A DNA stretch of 64,000 bases from Speluncibacter jeojiensis (GTDB taxonomy: Bacteria > Actinomycetota > Actinomycetes > Mycobacteriales > Mycobacteriaceae). Position numbers and translations under genes: made by a program. The notes beneath the pieces are model-generated. The model saw nothing but the letters and a program-made list of their open reading frames with translations, was not told the DNA's origin and did not search any database. This document shows positions 7,826 to 15,346 of the stretch, piece by piece. The stretch spans positions 1,364,001 to 1,428,000 of the forward strand of contig NZ_JAAIVF010000001.1 of the NCBI RefSeq assembly GCF_029589495.1, read 5' to 3'. How positions within the stretch are numbered: the first letter of the stretch is position 1; each line of letters opens with the position of its first letter.

Positions 7826-8533
7826 GTGACCGAGCCCTCCGCCCCACCGACCGCCGCCGCAGGCCCCGCGGCGGGCGCAGAGTCACGCGCGCGTCGTATC
7901 GGACTGGTGGAAGACCACGCATCGGTCGTGCTGGGGGTGCGCGCGATGCTCGCCGACACCGACGACCTGCGGCTGGTGGCCAGCGCGGGGACCGTCGCGG
8001 ATTTGCTCGACCAACACGAGCAGCTGGACCTGACACTGCTCGACCTGCGTCTCGGCGACGGGTCCGCGCCCAAGGCCAACGTCGACCTGCTGCATGCCGC
8101 CGGGAGCGCGGTGCTGATCTACACCGGCGGCGAGAACCCCTACCTGGTCCGGGCCGCCGCCCGCGCCGGTGTGCTGGGCGTGATCCGCAAGTCCGAACCG
8201 GTCGCGGTGGCGATCGAGGCGATCCGCACCGCCGCCGGTGGCCGACAGGTCGCGACCACGGACTGGGCCGCCGCGATCGACGCGGATCCGAACCTCTCCG
8301 ACGTCGGCCTGAGCCCGCGCCAACGCGAGGTCCTGGCGCTGTACGCCTCGGGCGAGAAGGCGGGCCGGGTCGCGCGGCTGACCGGCCTGTCCGAGCAGAC
8401 CGTGCACGACTATCTCGGACGGATCCGGCAGAAGTACGCCGAGGCCGGCCGGCCGGCGCCGACGAAGACCGACCTCTACAAACGCGCCGTGGAGGACGGG
8501 TGGTTACCGGTTCCCGAGCAACCCACGCCCTGA
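7826..8533 (+). CDS. NarL/FixJ-type response regulator
   Basis: A 235-residue DNA-binding response regulator. Residues 1-22 are an Ala/Pro-rich tail. The receiver follows (IGLVEDHASVVLGV, acidic pair Glu29-Asp30, phosphoacceptor Asp73 in LLDLRLGDG, switch Thr in YTGG and Lys in VIRKSEP). A LuxR-type HTH spans about residues 165-230 (LSPRQREVLALYASGEKAGR through VHDYLGRIRQKY). Start GTG at 7826; a CACAAT -10-like element lies about ten bases upstream. The next gene, a sensor kinase, begins inside its 3' end (34 bp overlap), so the two are cotranslated and almost certainly partners. The input signal is unknown. Confidence 0.88.
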   Translation: MTEPSAPPTAAAGPAAGAESRARRIGLVEDHASVVLGVRAMLADTDDLRLVASAGTVADLLDQHEQLDLTLLDLRLGDGSAPKANVDLLHAAGSAVLIYTGGENPYLVRAAARAGVLGVIRKSEPVAVAIEAIRTAAGGRQVATTDWAAAIDADPNLSDVGLSPRQREVLALYASGEKAGRVARLTGLSEQTVHDYLGRIRQKYAEAGRPAPTKTDLYKRAVEDGWLPVPEQPTP

Positions 8534-9708
8534 CCGGCCCCGCCGAGCACCGGGTGCTGCGAATGGCCGCGGCGCTGATCGCCGCCGGCTACCTGGCCTT
8601 CCTGGTGGTGTCGGCACCACTGATCCTCACCCAGCGACCGATGCTCGCTGCCTGGTACACGCCCGTGGCGGTGACGATCGTGTTCGGCCCGCCGCTGCTG
8701 CTGGTGGTCGCGGCGCTGCGTTCCGGCCCGACCGCGATCCGGCGACTGTCCACGGTGGTCGCCGCGACGCTGCTGGTCGCGGCCGTGTTCTGGTTGCCGG
8801 CGCTGCACGACCCTGCGGTCCCGGACAGCGACCACATCTGGCTGCTCCCGGTGCTGACCATCGCCACCGTGGCCGCGGCGATCGGCATGCCGCCGCTCTG
8901 GGCGATCGGATACCTGCTGCTGACCTGCCCGCTGCTGCAGTTCGCCGATCGGCAGAGCGCGCTCGACCGGTCCAGCGTCGACATCGCGACCGGGACACTG
9001 CTGGTCCTGCTCAGCTGCGGACTGTCGATGGCCGCGGCGATCGGCATCATCCACAGCATGCGACTGCTGGACCGCTCGCGGGCCCTGACCCGGCAACGGG
9101 CCGCGGAGGCCGCCTCCGCCGAAGCGCTTGCCGCAGAACGTGAGCGGATCGACGCTCTCATCCACGACTCGGTGCTGTCGACGCTGTTGGACGCCTCGCG
9201 CCGCGAGAACGACGCGGTCCTCACCGCGCAGGCCGGACGCGCGCTGGACGCCCTCGACCGGCTCCGCACGGGCGTCGCCGCCGGGGACGCGTTGACCGTC
9301 GACCAGCTCGTCACGCTCCTGCGCGCGTCGGCGACGGAGATCGACGAGGACATCGTCGTGCAGGTCCGTCGGAACCCCGGCAGCGCGGGGCTGCGGGTGC
9401 CCCACACGGCCGCGACCACCATCGGCGCGGCGCTCGCCGAAGCGGTCCGCAACGTGGTCCGGCACGCGGACAGGCCCGGCGCACCGTCACACCGCTCGGT
9501 CGAGGTCTCGCTCTCGGCCGACGCGGTCCTCGTCGACGTCGTGGACGACGGCCCGGGGTTCGATCCGGACACCGTCCGACCGCACCGGCTCGGGCTGCGG
9601 GTGAGTATCCGCGGCCGGATGCGCCAACTGCCCGGCGGGCACGCCGACGTCCATTCCAGCCCCGGGGCCGGTACCCGGGTGCGGCTCGGTTGGAGGGCGC
9701 AGCCGTGA
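8500..9708 (+). CDS. Membrane sensor histidine kinase (NarX-like, HATPase)
   Basis: A 402-residue kinase. About five or six N-terminal hydrophobic segments (residues 20-185) are followed by a short coiled linker rich in Ala, Glu and Arg. The dimerisation helix has His222 in DALIHDSVLSTLL, then a HATPase_c domain with N-box EAVRNVVRHAD (about 314-324) and G-box VVDDGPGFDP (about 350). GTG at 8500 has GGAGG four bases upstream and overlaps the response regulator by 34 bp. The transmembrane bundle with almost no external loop suggests a membrane or intramembrane signal. The stop overlaps the GTG of the next gene (GTGA). Confidence 0.85.
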   Translation: MVTGSRATHALTGPAEHRVLRMAAALIAAGYLAFLVVSAPLILTQRPMLAAWYTPVAVTIVFGPPLLLVVAALRSGPTAIRRLSTVVAATLLVAAVFWLPALHDPAVPDSDHIWLLPVLTIATVAAAIGMPPLWAIGYLLLTCPLLQFADRQSALDRSSVDIATGTLLVLLSCGLSMAAAIGIIHSMRLLDRSRALTRQRAAEAASAEALAAERERIDALIHDSVLSTLLDASRRENDAVLTAQAGRALDALDRLRTGVAAGDALTVDQLVTLLRASATEIDEDIVVQVRRNPGSAGLRVPHTAATTIGAALAEAVRNVVRHADRPGAPSHRSVEVSLSADAVLVDVVDDGPGFDPDTVRPHRLGLRVSIRGRMRQLPGGHADVHSSPGAGTRVRLGWRAQP

Positions 9709-10802
9709 CCGCGCTGATCGGACGCGGCCACCGGCCGGGTCGGCGTTCGCCCGGCGACCCGGCGGCGGCACCGATGATCCGCGACATCCGGGACCTGCTG
9801 TGGGTGCACCCGGCGGTGGCGGTCGCCCTGGTGGTCTGGTTTTCGGGTACCTACCTGCTGATCGAGCTGTTGCAGCATCTGCCCGACTCCAACCCGCTGT
9901 GGCCGCGGATCCTGGCGTGGCTGCTGCTCACCGCCGCCGCGGTCGGCGTCGTCGCGCTGCCCGGCGAGCCGCTGCAGCGGCGCTGGGCGTGGCTGCTGAC
10001 GACGATCGGCCCGGTCACGACCGCCCTCGCGTTCTTCGCGGTCTCGGATCAGTCCTGGCAGGCGGACTCGTTCTGGCCGCTCAGCTCCGGAACCGCGATC
10101 TACACGCTGATCTGCGTGCGCGGGCAGTGCACGATCGCCTGGATCGGCGCGCTGGCGCGAGGCGCGATGTGCATCGGCTGGAGCCTGCACGCGGGCCTCG
10201 GCGTGGAACCCGGCCTGACCGTGTCCTACCTGCAGATCCCGCCCCTGTTGATGGCGACGTTCTTCGCGCTGGTGATCCGTCCGGCGCTGGCCGAGGTGAC
10301 CGAGCTGCGCGAGGTGACCGACGACCGGGTCGCCCTGGCCGCCGCCGCCGCGGCGGCGGTCGCCGAGCGCGACCATCGGCTGACCGTCCTGGACCGGACG
10401 ACCCGGCCGTTGCTGCAGCGGATCGCCGACGGTACCCCGCTCGGTCCCGAGGAGCGCCGCGACTGCGCGCTGCTCGAGGCACACCTGCGTGACACCTTGC
10501 GGGCGCCGCGCCTGGCCGGTGAACCGGTCGCCGACGCGGCACGACGTGCACGTCTGCGCGGGGTCGAGGTCGTGCTGCTCGGCGACGGGTCCACGATCGG
10601 CTCGGCGTCGACGCTCGAGCGGGTGCGGGCCACTCTCGCGGCGGAACTGGACCGTGTCGCCGACGGCACGGTGACCGTCCGGATCCAGCCGCCGGGGCGA
10701 TCCTCGTTCGCCACCCTGGTGGCCGCGGGGTCCGACCAGGTACGCCGACTGGACTTCGATCACGCCGGCCGGGCATCGGTCGCCGTCGAGACCCTGCCCT
10801 GA
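9705..10802 (+). CDS. Kinase-like membrane protein lacking a recognisable ATPase domain
   Basis: A 365-residue protein with about five hydrophobic segments (residues 30-200), then a cytoplasmic part with a coiled helix (TELREVTDDRVAL, Ala-rich) and a DHp-like helical region (DRTTRPLLQRIADG) but no N-box or G-boxes. The C-terminal segment (RARLRGVEVVLLGDGS and LERVRATLAAELDR) resembles the remnant of a degenerate HATPase fold. GTG at 9705 has GGAGG eight bases upstream and overlaps the kinase stop; a TTG at 9690 is less likely. Its position and architecture suggest a pseudokinase or co-sensor for the adjacent two-component pair. No family name can be assigned with confidence. Confidence 0.7.
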   Translation: MTALIGRGHRPGRRSPGDPAAAPMIRDIRDLLWVHPAVAVALVVWFSGTYLLIELLQHLPDSNPLWPRILAWLLLTAAAVGVVALPGEPLQRRWAWLLTTIGPVTTALAFFAVSDQSWQADSFWPLSSGTAIYTLICVRGQCTIAWIGALARGAMCIGWSLHAGLGVEPGLTVSYLQIPPLLMATFFALVIRPALAEVTELREVTDDRVALAAAAAAAVAERDHRLTVLDRTTRPLLQRIADGTPLGPEERRDCALLEAHLRDTLRAPRLAGEPVADAARRARLRGVEVVLLGDGSTIGSASTLERVRATLAAELDRVADGTVTVRIQPPGRSSFATLVAAGSDQVRRLDFDHAGRASVAVETLP

Positions 10803-10994
10803 CGAGAACTCCCCGGGCCGGGGCCCGCTTCCCGTCCGGACGCCGCCCCGACGTTCCGCCGCGACCGTGTGTTCGGCGCACGATGCCCCCAGTTCTTCGG
10901 TCTGTTCGGCCCTCGGCCGTGCCGCTATCGTCGGGCCGACCGGCACCGCTGCGTCCGCGGTGCCGGCTGCTTCTGTCTTTTCCGGGGAGGTCCC
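10803..10994 (+). other. Intergenic region before the first HTH-only regulator
   Basis: 192 bp without a gene. It ends in GGGGAGG, the ribosome binding site of the regulator starting at 10995. I see no clear terminator or -10/-35 pair. Confidence 0.5.
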
Positions 10995-11462
10995 GTGCCC
11001 ACGTCCGTTCATCGTCCACCCGCCCAGGGCGGCGCCGCCGCCGGCAGCGGTTCCGTGCATGGCGGTCCCGTCCACGGCCTCCCGGTTCGCCCCGCCCGCA
11101 GTGGTCCGCCCCATGGGGGTCCGACGCACGGTGGTCCGCCCCACGGTGGTCCGACGCACGGTGGTCCGGTGTACGGCGACCCCGGCCGTCTCGGTGCGCT
11201 GCCGCACTCCCGCCCCGCGCAGCCATTGCCACTGCCGCGCCCGCAGCTCAGCGACCGCGAGATCGAGGTGCTGCGCTGCTGGCTGCAATCGGACTCGAAG
11301 AGCGAGGTCTGCCGCCGGATGTTCCTGGCCCCCGGCACCATCAACACCCATCTCGCGCGCATCCGCGGCAAGTACGAGGCGTTGGGCCGCCGGGCCGGCA
11401 CCAAGGCGTCGCTGGTCGCGCGGGCGCTGCAGGACGGGCTCATCGACATCACCGAACTCTGA
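10995..11462 (+). CDS. Stand-alone LuxR-type HTH protein with a GPxHG repeat tail
   Basis: A 155-residue protein: a disordered N-terminal half rich in Gly, Pro and His, then a GerE/LuxR HTH (residues about 83-155; LSDREIEVLRCWL, SKSEVCRRMF, GTINTHLARIRGKY). There is no receiver or ligand domain. Residues 37-61 are five tandem GPxHG-type pentapeptides. The start is GTG at 10995 with GGGGAGG five bases upstream; longer in-frame starts lack a ribosome binding site. The HTH is about 70% identical to that of the next gene. It probably binds DNA as a partner or target-level regulator of the signalling locus; the His-rich tail could bind metal. Both functions are inference. Confidence 0.75.
   Translation: MPTSVHRPPAQGGAAAGSGSVHGGPVHGLPVRPARSGPPHGGPTHGGPPHGGPTHGGPVYGDPGRLGALPHSRPAQPLPLPRPQLSDREIEVLRCWLQSDSKSEVCRRMFLAPGTINTHLARIRGKYEALGRRAGTKASLVARALQDGLIDITEL
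11103..11177 (+). repeat. Five tandem 15 bp units encoding GPxHG pentapeptides
   Basis: A 15 bp period (GGTGGTCCGMCSCAC and variants) repeated five times inside the HTH gene at 10995. It encodes GPPHG, GPTHG, GPPHG, GPTHG and GPVYG. Units two to four are nearly identical at the DNA level, so copy number may vary between strains. Confidence 0.85.
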
Positions 11463-11668
11463 ACGCCACCGGGCTCTGACCTGGGCGTCACGGAACCCTG
11501 AGCATCGTCAGAGGCGGTCGACTGTGTGCCGAAACACAGTTCGTGACCGAACCGACATGGGATCTCCCCTGAACTTGTCGGTGGCATGGCCTAACGTTCG
11601 TCCTACGGATCGCGAAGTTTTTGAACTTTCGGTCTGTTGACTTGCCGCCTACCAGGGGAGCCATCCTG

Positions 11669-11992
11669 ACTGACGTTTATGCCGCAACCATCCGGCCGCA
11701 CGGGTACGACAACCTGTCGATCGAACCTCCGCGCCGCCCGGCCTCGCACCGGGCGCCGATGCTGGCCAAGCCGAAGCTGTCCGAGCGGGAGGTCGAGGTG
11801 CTCGTGCGCTGGCTGCGTTCGGACTCGAAGTCCGAGGTCGCTCGCGAGCTTTTCCTCGCGGTGGGCACGATCAACACTCACCTGACCAGGATCCGCGCGA
11901 AGTACGCGGCGGTGGGTCGCCCGGCCGGCACCAAGGCCGCACTGGTGGCGCGCGCGATCCAGGACGGACTGCTCGACCTCCAGGACCTCTGA
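11669..11992 (+). CDS. Stand-alone LuxR-type HTH protein, paralogue of the preceding gene
   Basis: A small regulator consisting of a short N-tail and a LuxR-type HTH (LSEREVEVLVRWL, SKSEVARELF, GTINTHLTRIRAKY, ending GLLDLQDL). The start is unclear: the frame is open from TTG at 11621, but the only good ribosome binding site (GGGGAG, about 11656) points to a CTG at 11669, giving about 107 residues beginning LTDVYAATIRPHG. No ATG or GTG is present in that part of the frame. It shares about 70% identity over the HTH with the product at 10995 and likely arose by tandem duplication with divergence of the tails. Confidence 0.7.
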   Translation, partial: TDVYAATIRPHGYDNLSIEPPRRPASHRAPMLAKPKLSEREVEVLVRWLRSDSKSEVARELFLAVGTINTHLTRIRAKYAAVGRPAGTKAALVARAIQDGLLDLQDL

Positions 11993-12030
11993 GCGCACCC
12001 GGGGGGTTCGCGGGTGCCGTCGGCCGGGCC

Positions 12031-12618
12031 TTATCGGTCCCGCCGGCGGATCGCCTCCCGGAGCTTCCTCATCGCCCGGTGCTGGTCCAGCCGGACCACG
12101 CCGGGCGTGCTGTCCAGCGCGGCGGCGGCCTCTTCGGCGCTGAGCCCGCCGATCAGCCGGAGGGTGAGCACGTCGCGCTCACGCTCGGGCAACGTGGCCA
12201 GCAATTCGCGCATCCGCCGACTGGCGTCGCCCTCGACGATTCCCGGATCCGCAACAGTGCCGCCGTACGCCTCGGCGCGCTTGCCCCAGCGGGCCGCCCT
12301 GCGGTCGGACAACACGGTGACGTTGTCCCCCGCCGCCTGCCCCTCGGCGAGTTCGACCTCACGGACGGTGACCTCGTAGACGTAGGACAGGAAGGGCTGG
12401 TCCGAGTCGTCGCGGCGCGGCAGCCCGGTGAGGATCGCGGTGCAGACCCGCTCCGCGACCGCATCGGCGCCACCCGTGCCGAGAGTGCCGGCGAGCTTCG
12501 CCCGGCAGTGACCGGTCACCATGGGGCGGATCGCCTCGAGCACCTGCTCGAGCGCTGCGCGATCACCTCGCGCCGCGGAGGCGGCAGCAAGGTTCAAAGA
12601 GTCGCCCCCGAGCGGCAT
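12031..12618 (-). CDS. SigD-like ECF RNA polymerase sigma factor
   Basis: A 195-residue group 4 sigma factor. Region 2 covers about residues 10-90 (ALEQVLEAIRPMVTGHCRAK, and DQPFLSYVYEVTVREV in place of the usual core-binding helix), and region 4 about 135-190 (LLATLPERERDVLTLRLIGG, LSAEEAAAAL, GVVRLDQHRAMRKLR). The arrangement resembles M. tuberculosis SigD (VLETIRPIV, LSAEETAAAV, VRVAQHRAL), although region 2 is less conserved. Start ATG at 12618; no clear ribosome binding site, and a TATGTT -10-like word just upstream suggests a leaderless message. No anti-sigma gene is adjacent. It is divergent from pruA. Confidence 0.8.
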   Translation of the reverse strand: MPLGGDSLNLAAASAARGDRAALEQVLEAIRPMVTGHCRAKLAGTLGTGGADAVAERVCTAILTGLPRRDDSDQPFLSYVYEVTVREVELAEGQAAGDNVTVLSDRRAARWGKRAEAYGGTVADPGIVEGDASRRMRELLATLPERERDVLTLRLIGGLSAEEAAAALDSTPGVVRLDQHRAMRKLREAIRRRDR

Positions 12619-12786
12619 GTGTCAGAACATACCGGTCGGAGCACACCCGTTCCTATCCGGCGATCGTAGGACAACCTGTGGATTGTCGTGTCAGCAGCGA
12701 AATCCCACAATGCTGGCGCCGTCCCGAGCGCCGAATTAGCCTGGTTACGGGTCCTTTTGCGGTTGCCTCGGCGAGGGGAGTTCGTA

Positions 12787-14412
12787 ATGGATGCGGTCAC
12801 CGATACACCGATGCCGCGCAACGAACCGGTGCGCGACTACTCCCCCGGCGCCGAGGAGACCCTGCGCCTGCAGGCCACGCTGGCCGAATTCGCCGGTACC
12901 GTGCACGATCTGCCGTCGACGATCGGCGGACGGCGGCGCAGTGGCGGAGGGCATCCCATCGACGTGGTGATCCCCCATGATCATTCGCACGTGCTCGGCA
13001 CCATGGGCAACTGCCTGCATTCCGATGCGCAACAGGCGATCGACGCCGCACTGGCCGCCGCACCCGGCTGGCGTTCGACACCGTTCGACGACCGCGCGGC
13101 CGTGCTGCTGCGCGCGGCCGATCTGTTGGCCGGTCCGTGGCGCGACCGGATCAACGCGGCGACCATGCTCGGACAGTCGAAAACCGCCATCCAGGCCGAG
13201 ATCGACGCCGCCTGCGAGCTGATCGACTTCTGGCGGTTCAACGTGCATTTCGCGCGCGAGTTGCTAGCCGGGCAACCGATGAGCGCCCCGGGCGTGTGGA
13301 ACCGGCTCGATCACCGCCCGCTCGAGGGATTCGTGTATGCGATAACCCCGTTCAACTTCACCTCGATCGCCGGCAACCTGCCCACCGCCCCGGCCCTGAT
13401 GGGCAACACCGTCGTCTGGAAGCCTTCGCCGACACAGACTCTGGCCGCGACCTTGACCATGGACCTGCTGCGGGAGGCCGGGCTGCCGGACGGCGTGATC
13501 AACCTGACCACCGGGACCGGGATCGCCGTCAGCGATGTGGCGCTGACCCATCCAGACCTTGCGGGAATCCATTTCACCGGCTCCAGCAAGACCTTTCGGC
13601 ATCTGTGGTCGACGGTCGGCAGTCACATCGAGACCTACCGGAACTACCCGCGGATCGTGGGCGAGACCGGTGGCAAGGACTTCGTCGTCGCCCATCCGAG
13701 TGCCGATCCGGACGTGCTGCGAGTGGCGTTGGTACGCGGCGCATTCGAGTACCAGGGCCAGAAGTGCTCCGCCGTGTCCCGCGCCTTCGTGCCGCAGTCG
13801 ACTTGGGATCATCTGCGCGACAGCCTGATCGACGAGGTCGAGTCGCTGACGATGGGCGACGTGGCGGACTTCGCCAACTTCATGGGCGCGCTGATCGACC
13901 GTCCGGCGTTCGATCGCGTACGCACGATGCTCGAACGGGTCGACGACGCGGAATCGCTGCGGGTGGTCGCGGGCGGGGTCGCCGACGACACCGTCGGCTA
14001 CTTCGTCCGGCCCACCGTCGTCGTCGGGACCGACCCGACCCACGAGGTCTTCCGAACCGAGTACTTCGGCCCCGTGCTGTCGGTGTTCGTCTACCCGGAC
14101 AACGGATTCGATGATGCTCTCGATCTCGTCGATTGCGGCTCACCGTACGGACTGACCGGCGCGGTGATCGCCCGGGACCGCTCGGCGATAGCGACGGCGA
14201 CCGAGCGCCTGCGCTACACCGCGGGCAACTTCTACATCAACGACAAGCCCACCGGCGCGGTCGTCGGACAACAACCGTTCGGCGGTGCGCGCGCCTCCGG
14301 CACCGACGACAAGGCGGGCTCCGTGCTGAACCTGCAGCGCTGGGTCAGCCCGCGCACCGTCAAAGAGACCTTCGTACCACCGGTTTCGGTCCGCTATCCA
14401 CACCAGGGGTGA
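12787..14412 (+). CDS. pruA: Delta-1-pyrroline-5-carboxylate dehydrogenase
   Basis: A 541-residue NAD-dependent aldehyde dehydrogenase that converts glutamate semialdehyde (P5C) to glutamate, the second step of proline catabolism. The ALDH fold shows WKPSPTQ, FTGSSKTF, the general base Glu in GETGGKDF and the catalytic Cys in EYQGQKCSAVSRAF; the C-terminal FGGARASGTDDKAG is typical of P5C dehydrogenases. ATG at 12787 has GAGGGGAG upstream. putB follows four bases after the stop, so the two steps are encoded together. Confidence 0.95.
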   Translation: MDAVTDTPMPRNEPVRDYSPGAEETLRLQATLAEFAGTVHDLPSTIGGRRRSGGGHPIDVVIPHDHSHVLGTMGNCLHSDAQQAIDAALAAAPGWRSTPFDDRAAVLLRAADLLAGPWRDRINAATMLGQSKTAIQAEIDAACELIDFWRFNVHFARELLAGQPMSAPGVWNRLDHRPLEGFVYAITPFNFTSIAGNLPTAPALMGNTVVWKPSPTQTLAATLTMDLLREAGLPDGVINLTTGTGIAVSDVALTHPDLAGIHFTGSSKTFRHLWSTVGSHIETYRNYPRIVGETGGKDFVVAHPSADPDVLRVALVRGAFEYQGQKCSAVSRAFVPQSTWDHLRDSLIDEVESLTMGDVADFANFMGALIDRPAFDRVRTMLERVDDAESLRVVAGGVADDTVGYFVRPTVVVGTDPTHEVFRTEYFGPVLSVFVYPDNGFDDALDLVDCGSPYGLTGAVIARDRSAIATATERLRYTAGNFYINDKPTGAVVGQQPFGGARASGTDDKAGSVLNLQRWVSPRTVKETFVPPVSVRYPHQG

Positions 14413-14416
14413 GGTC

Positions 14417-15346
14417 ATGTTGCGGTCACTGCTGCTCACCGCGTCGGCCTCTCCCCGGTGCAAGGGCTTCGTCGAGCACTCCCGGCTGTCGCGACCGGTG
14501 GTGGCGCGCTTCGTCGCCGGCAACGATCTCGATCAGGCGATCGCCGCCGCGCGCGCGGTCGTCACGGACCGGTTCGCCAGCCTGGACCTGCTCGGCGAGG
14601 CCACCGTCCACCGCGCCGCGGCCGACCGGACCGCCCAGTCGTATGTGGCATTGGTGCACCGGATCGGTGCGGAGGGCCTGGCGGGGCGGGTCGAGGTGTC
14701 GGTCAAGTTGACCGCGCTGGGCCTGGCCCTGCCGGACGGCCGTGGGATCGCGCTCGAGCACGCCCGCGAGGTGTGCGCGGCGGCCCGGGACGCCGGCACC
14801 ACCGTCACCGTCGACATGGAGCAGTACCCGTACGTGGACGCAACCCTGCAGACCGTGCGCGAACTGCGTGCCGACTTCCCCGACGTCGGCGCGGTCCTGC
14901 AGGCCTATCTTCGGCGCACCGAGGCAGACTGCCGCGACCTGTCCGGGCCGTCGTCCCGGATCCGCCTGTGCAAGGGCGCCTATGACGAGGGCGCCTCGGT
15001 CGCGTTCCGGTCGCGGGCCCAGATCGACGGGTCGTATCGACGCTGCCTACGGATTCTCATGTCGGGCAAGGGATATCCGATGGTCGCCACGCACGATCCG
15101 GCGCTGATCACGTTCGCGGGCGAACTGGCCGAGGCGTACGGACGCGACCGCAGCGAGTTCGAACACCAGATGCTCTACGGCATCCGTCCACGCGCCCAAA
15201 CAACTTTGGCCGCAACGGGGTTACGCGTCCGGGTCTACATTCCGTTCGGCAACGCCTGGTATCCGTACTTCATGCGCCGACTCGGCGAGCGCCCGGCGAA
15301 CCTGGCGTTCTTCCTGCGCTCATTTGCCCCCGGTGGCCGCGGGTGA
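14417..15346 (+). CDS. putB: Proline dehydrogenase
   Basis: A 309-residue monofunctional FAD-dependent proline dehydrogenase, which oxidises proline to P5C at the membrane and feeds the quinone pool. The PutA-type beta/alpha barrel shows VSVKLTALG, VTVDMEQYPYVD, VLQAYLRRTEAD, RLCKGAYDE, ATHDP and the C-terminal helix QMLYGIRPRAQ then RVYIPFGNAWYPYFMRRLGERP. It is monofunctional as usual in actinobacteria, in an operon with pruA. Its last 27 bp overlap the convergent amidase gene. Confidence 0.95.
   Translation: MLRSLLLTASASPRCKGFVEHSRLSRPVVARFVAGNDLDQAIAAARAVVTDRFASLDLLGEATVHRAAADRTAQSYVALVHRIGAEGLAGRVEVSVKLTALGLALPDGRGIALEHAREVCAAARDAGTTVTVDMEQYPYVDATLQTVRELRADFPDVGAVLQAYLRRTEADCRDLSGPSSRIRLCKGAYDEGASVAFRSRAQIDGSYRRCLRILMSGKGYPMVATHDPALITFAGELAEAYGRDRSEFEHQMLYGIRPRAQTTLAATGLRVRVYIPFGNAWYPYFMRRLGERPANLAFFLRSFAPGGRG

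Noticed and set aside
11103-11177. Short tandem repeat considered as a CRISPR-like array
   Set aside because: Units are contiguous 15 bp codon-phased repeats with no spacers and encode a repeated pentapeptide.
12560-12680. GGAAC word upstream of the sigma factor gene as an ECF autoregulated promoter
   Set aside because: The distance to any CGTT-type -10 does not fit SigE/SigH/SigD-type promoters; only a weak TATGTT -10 is visible.
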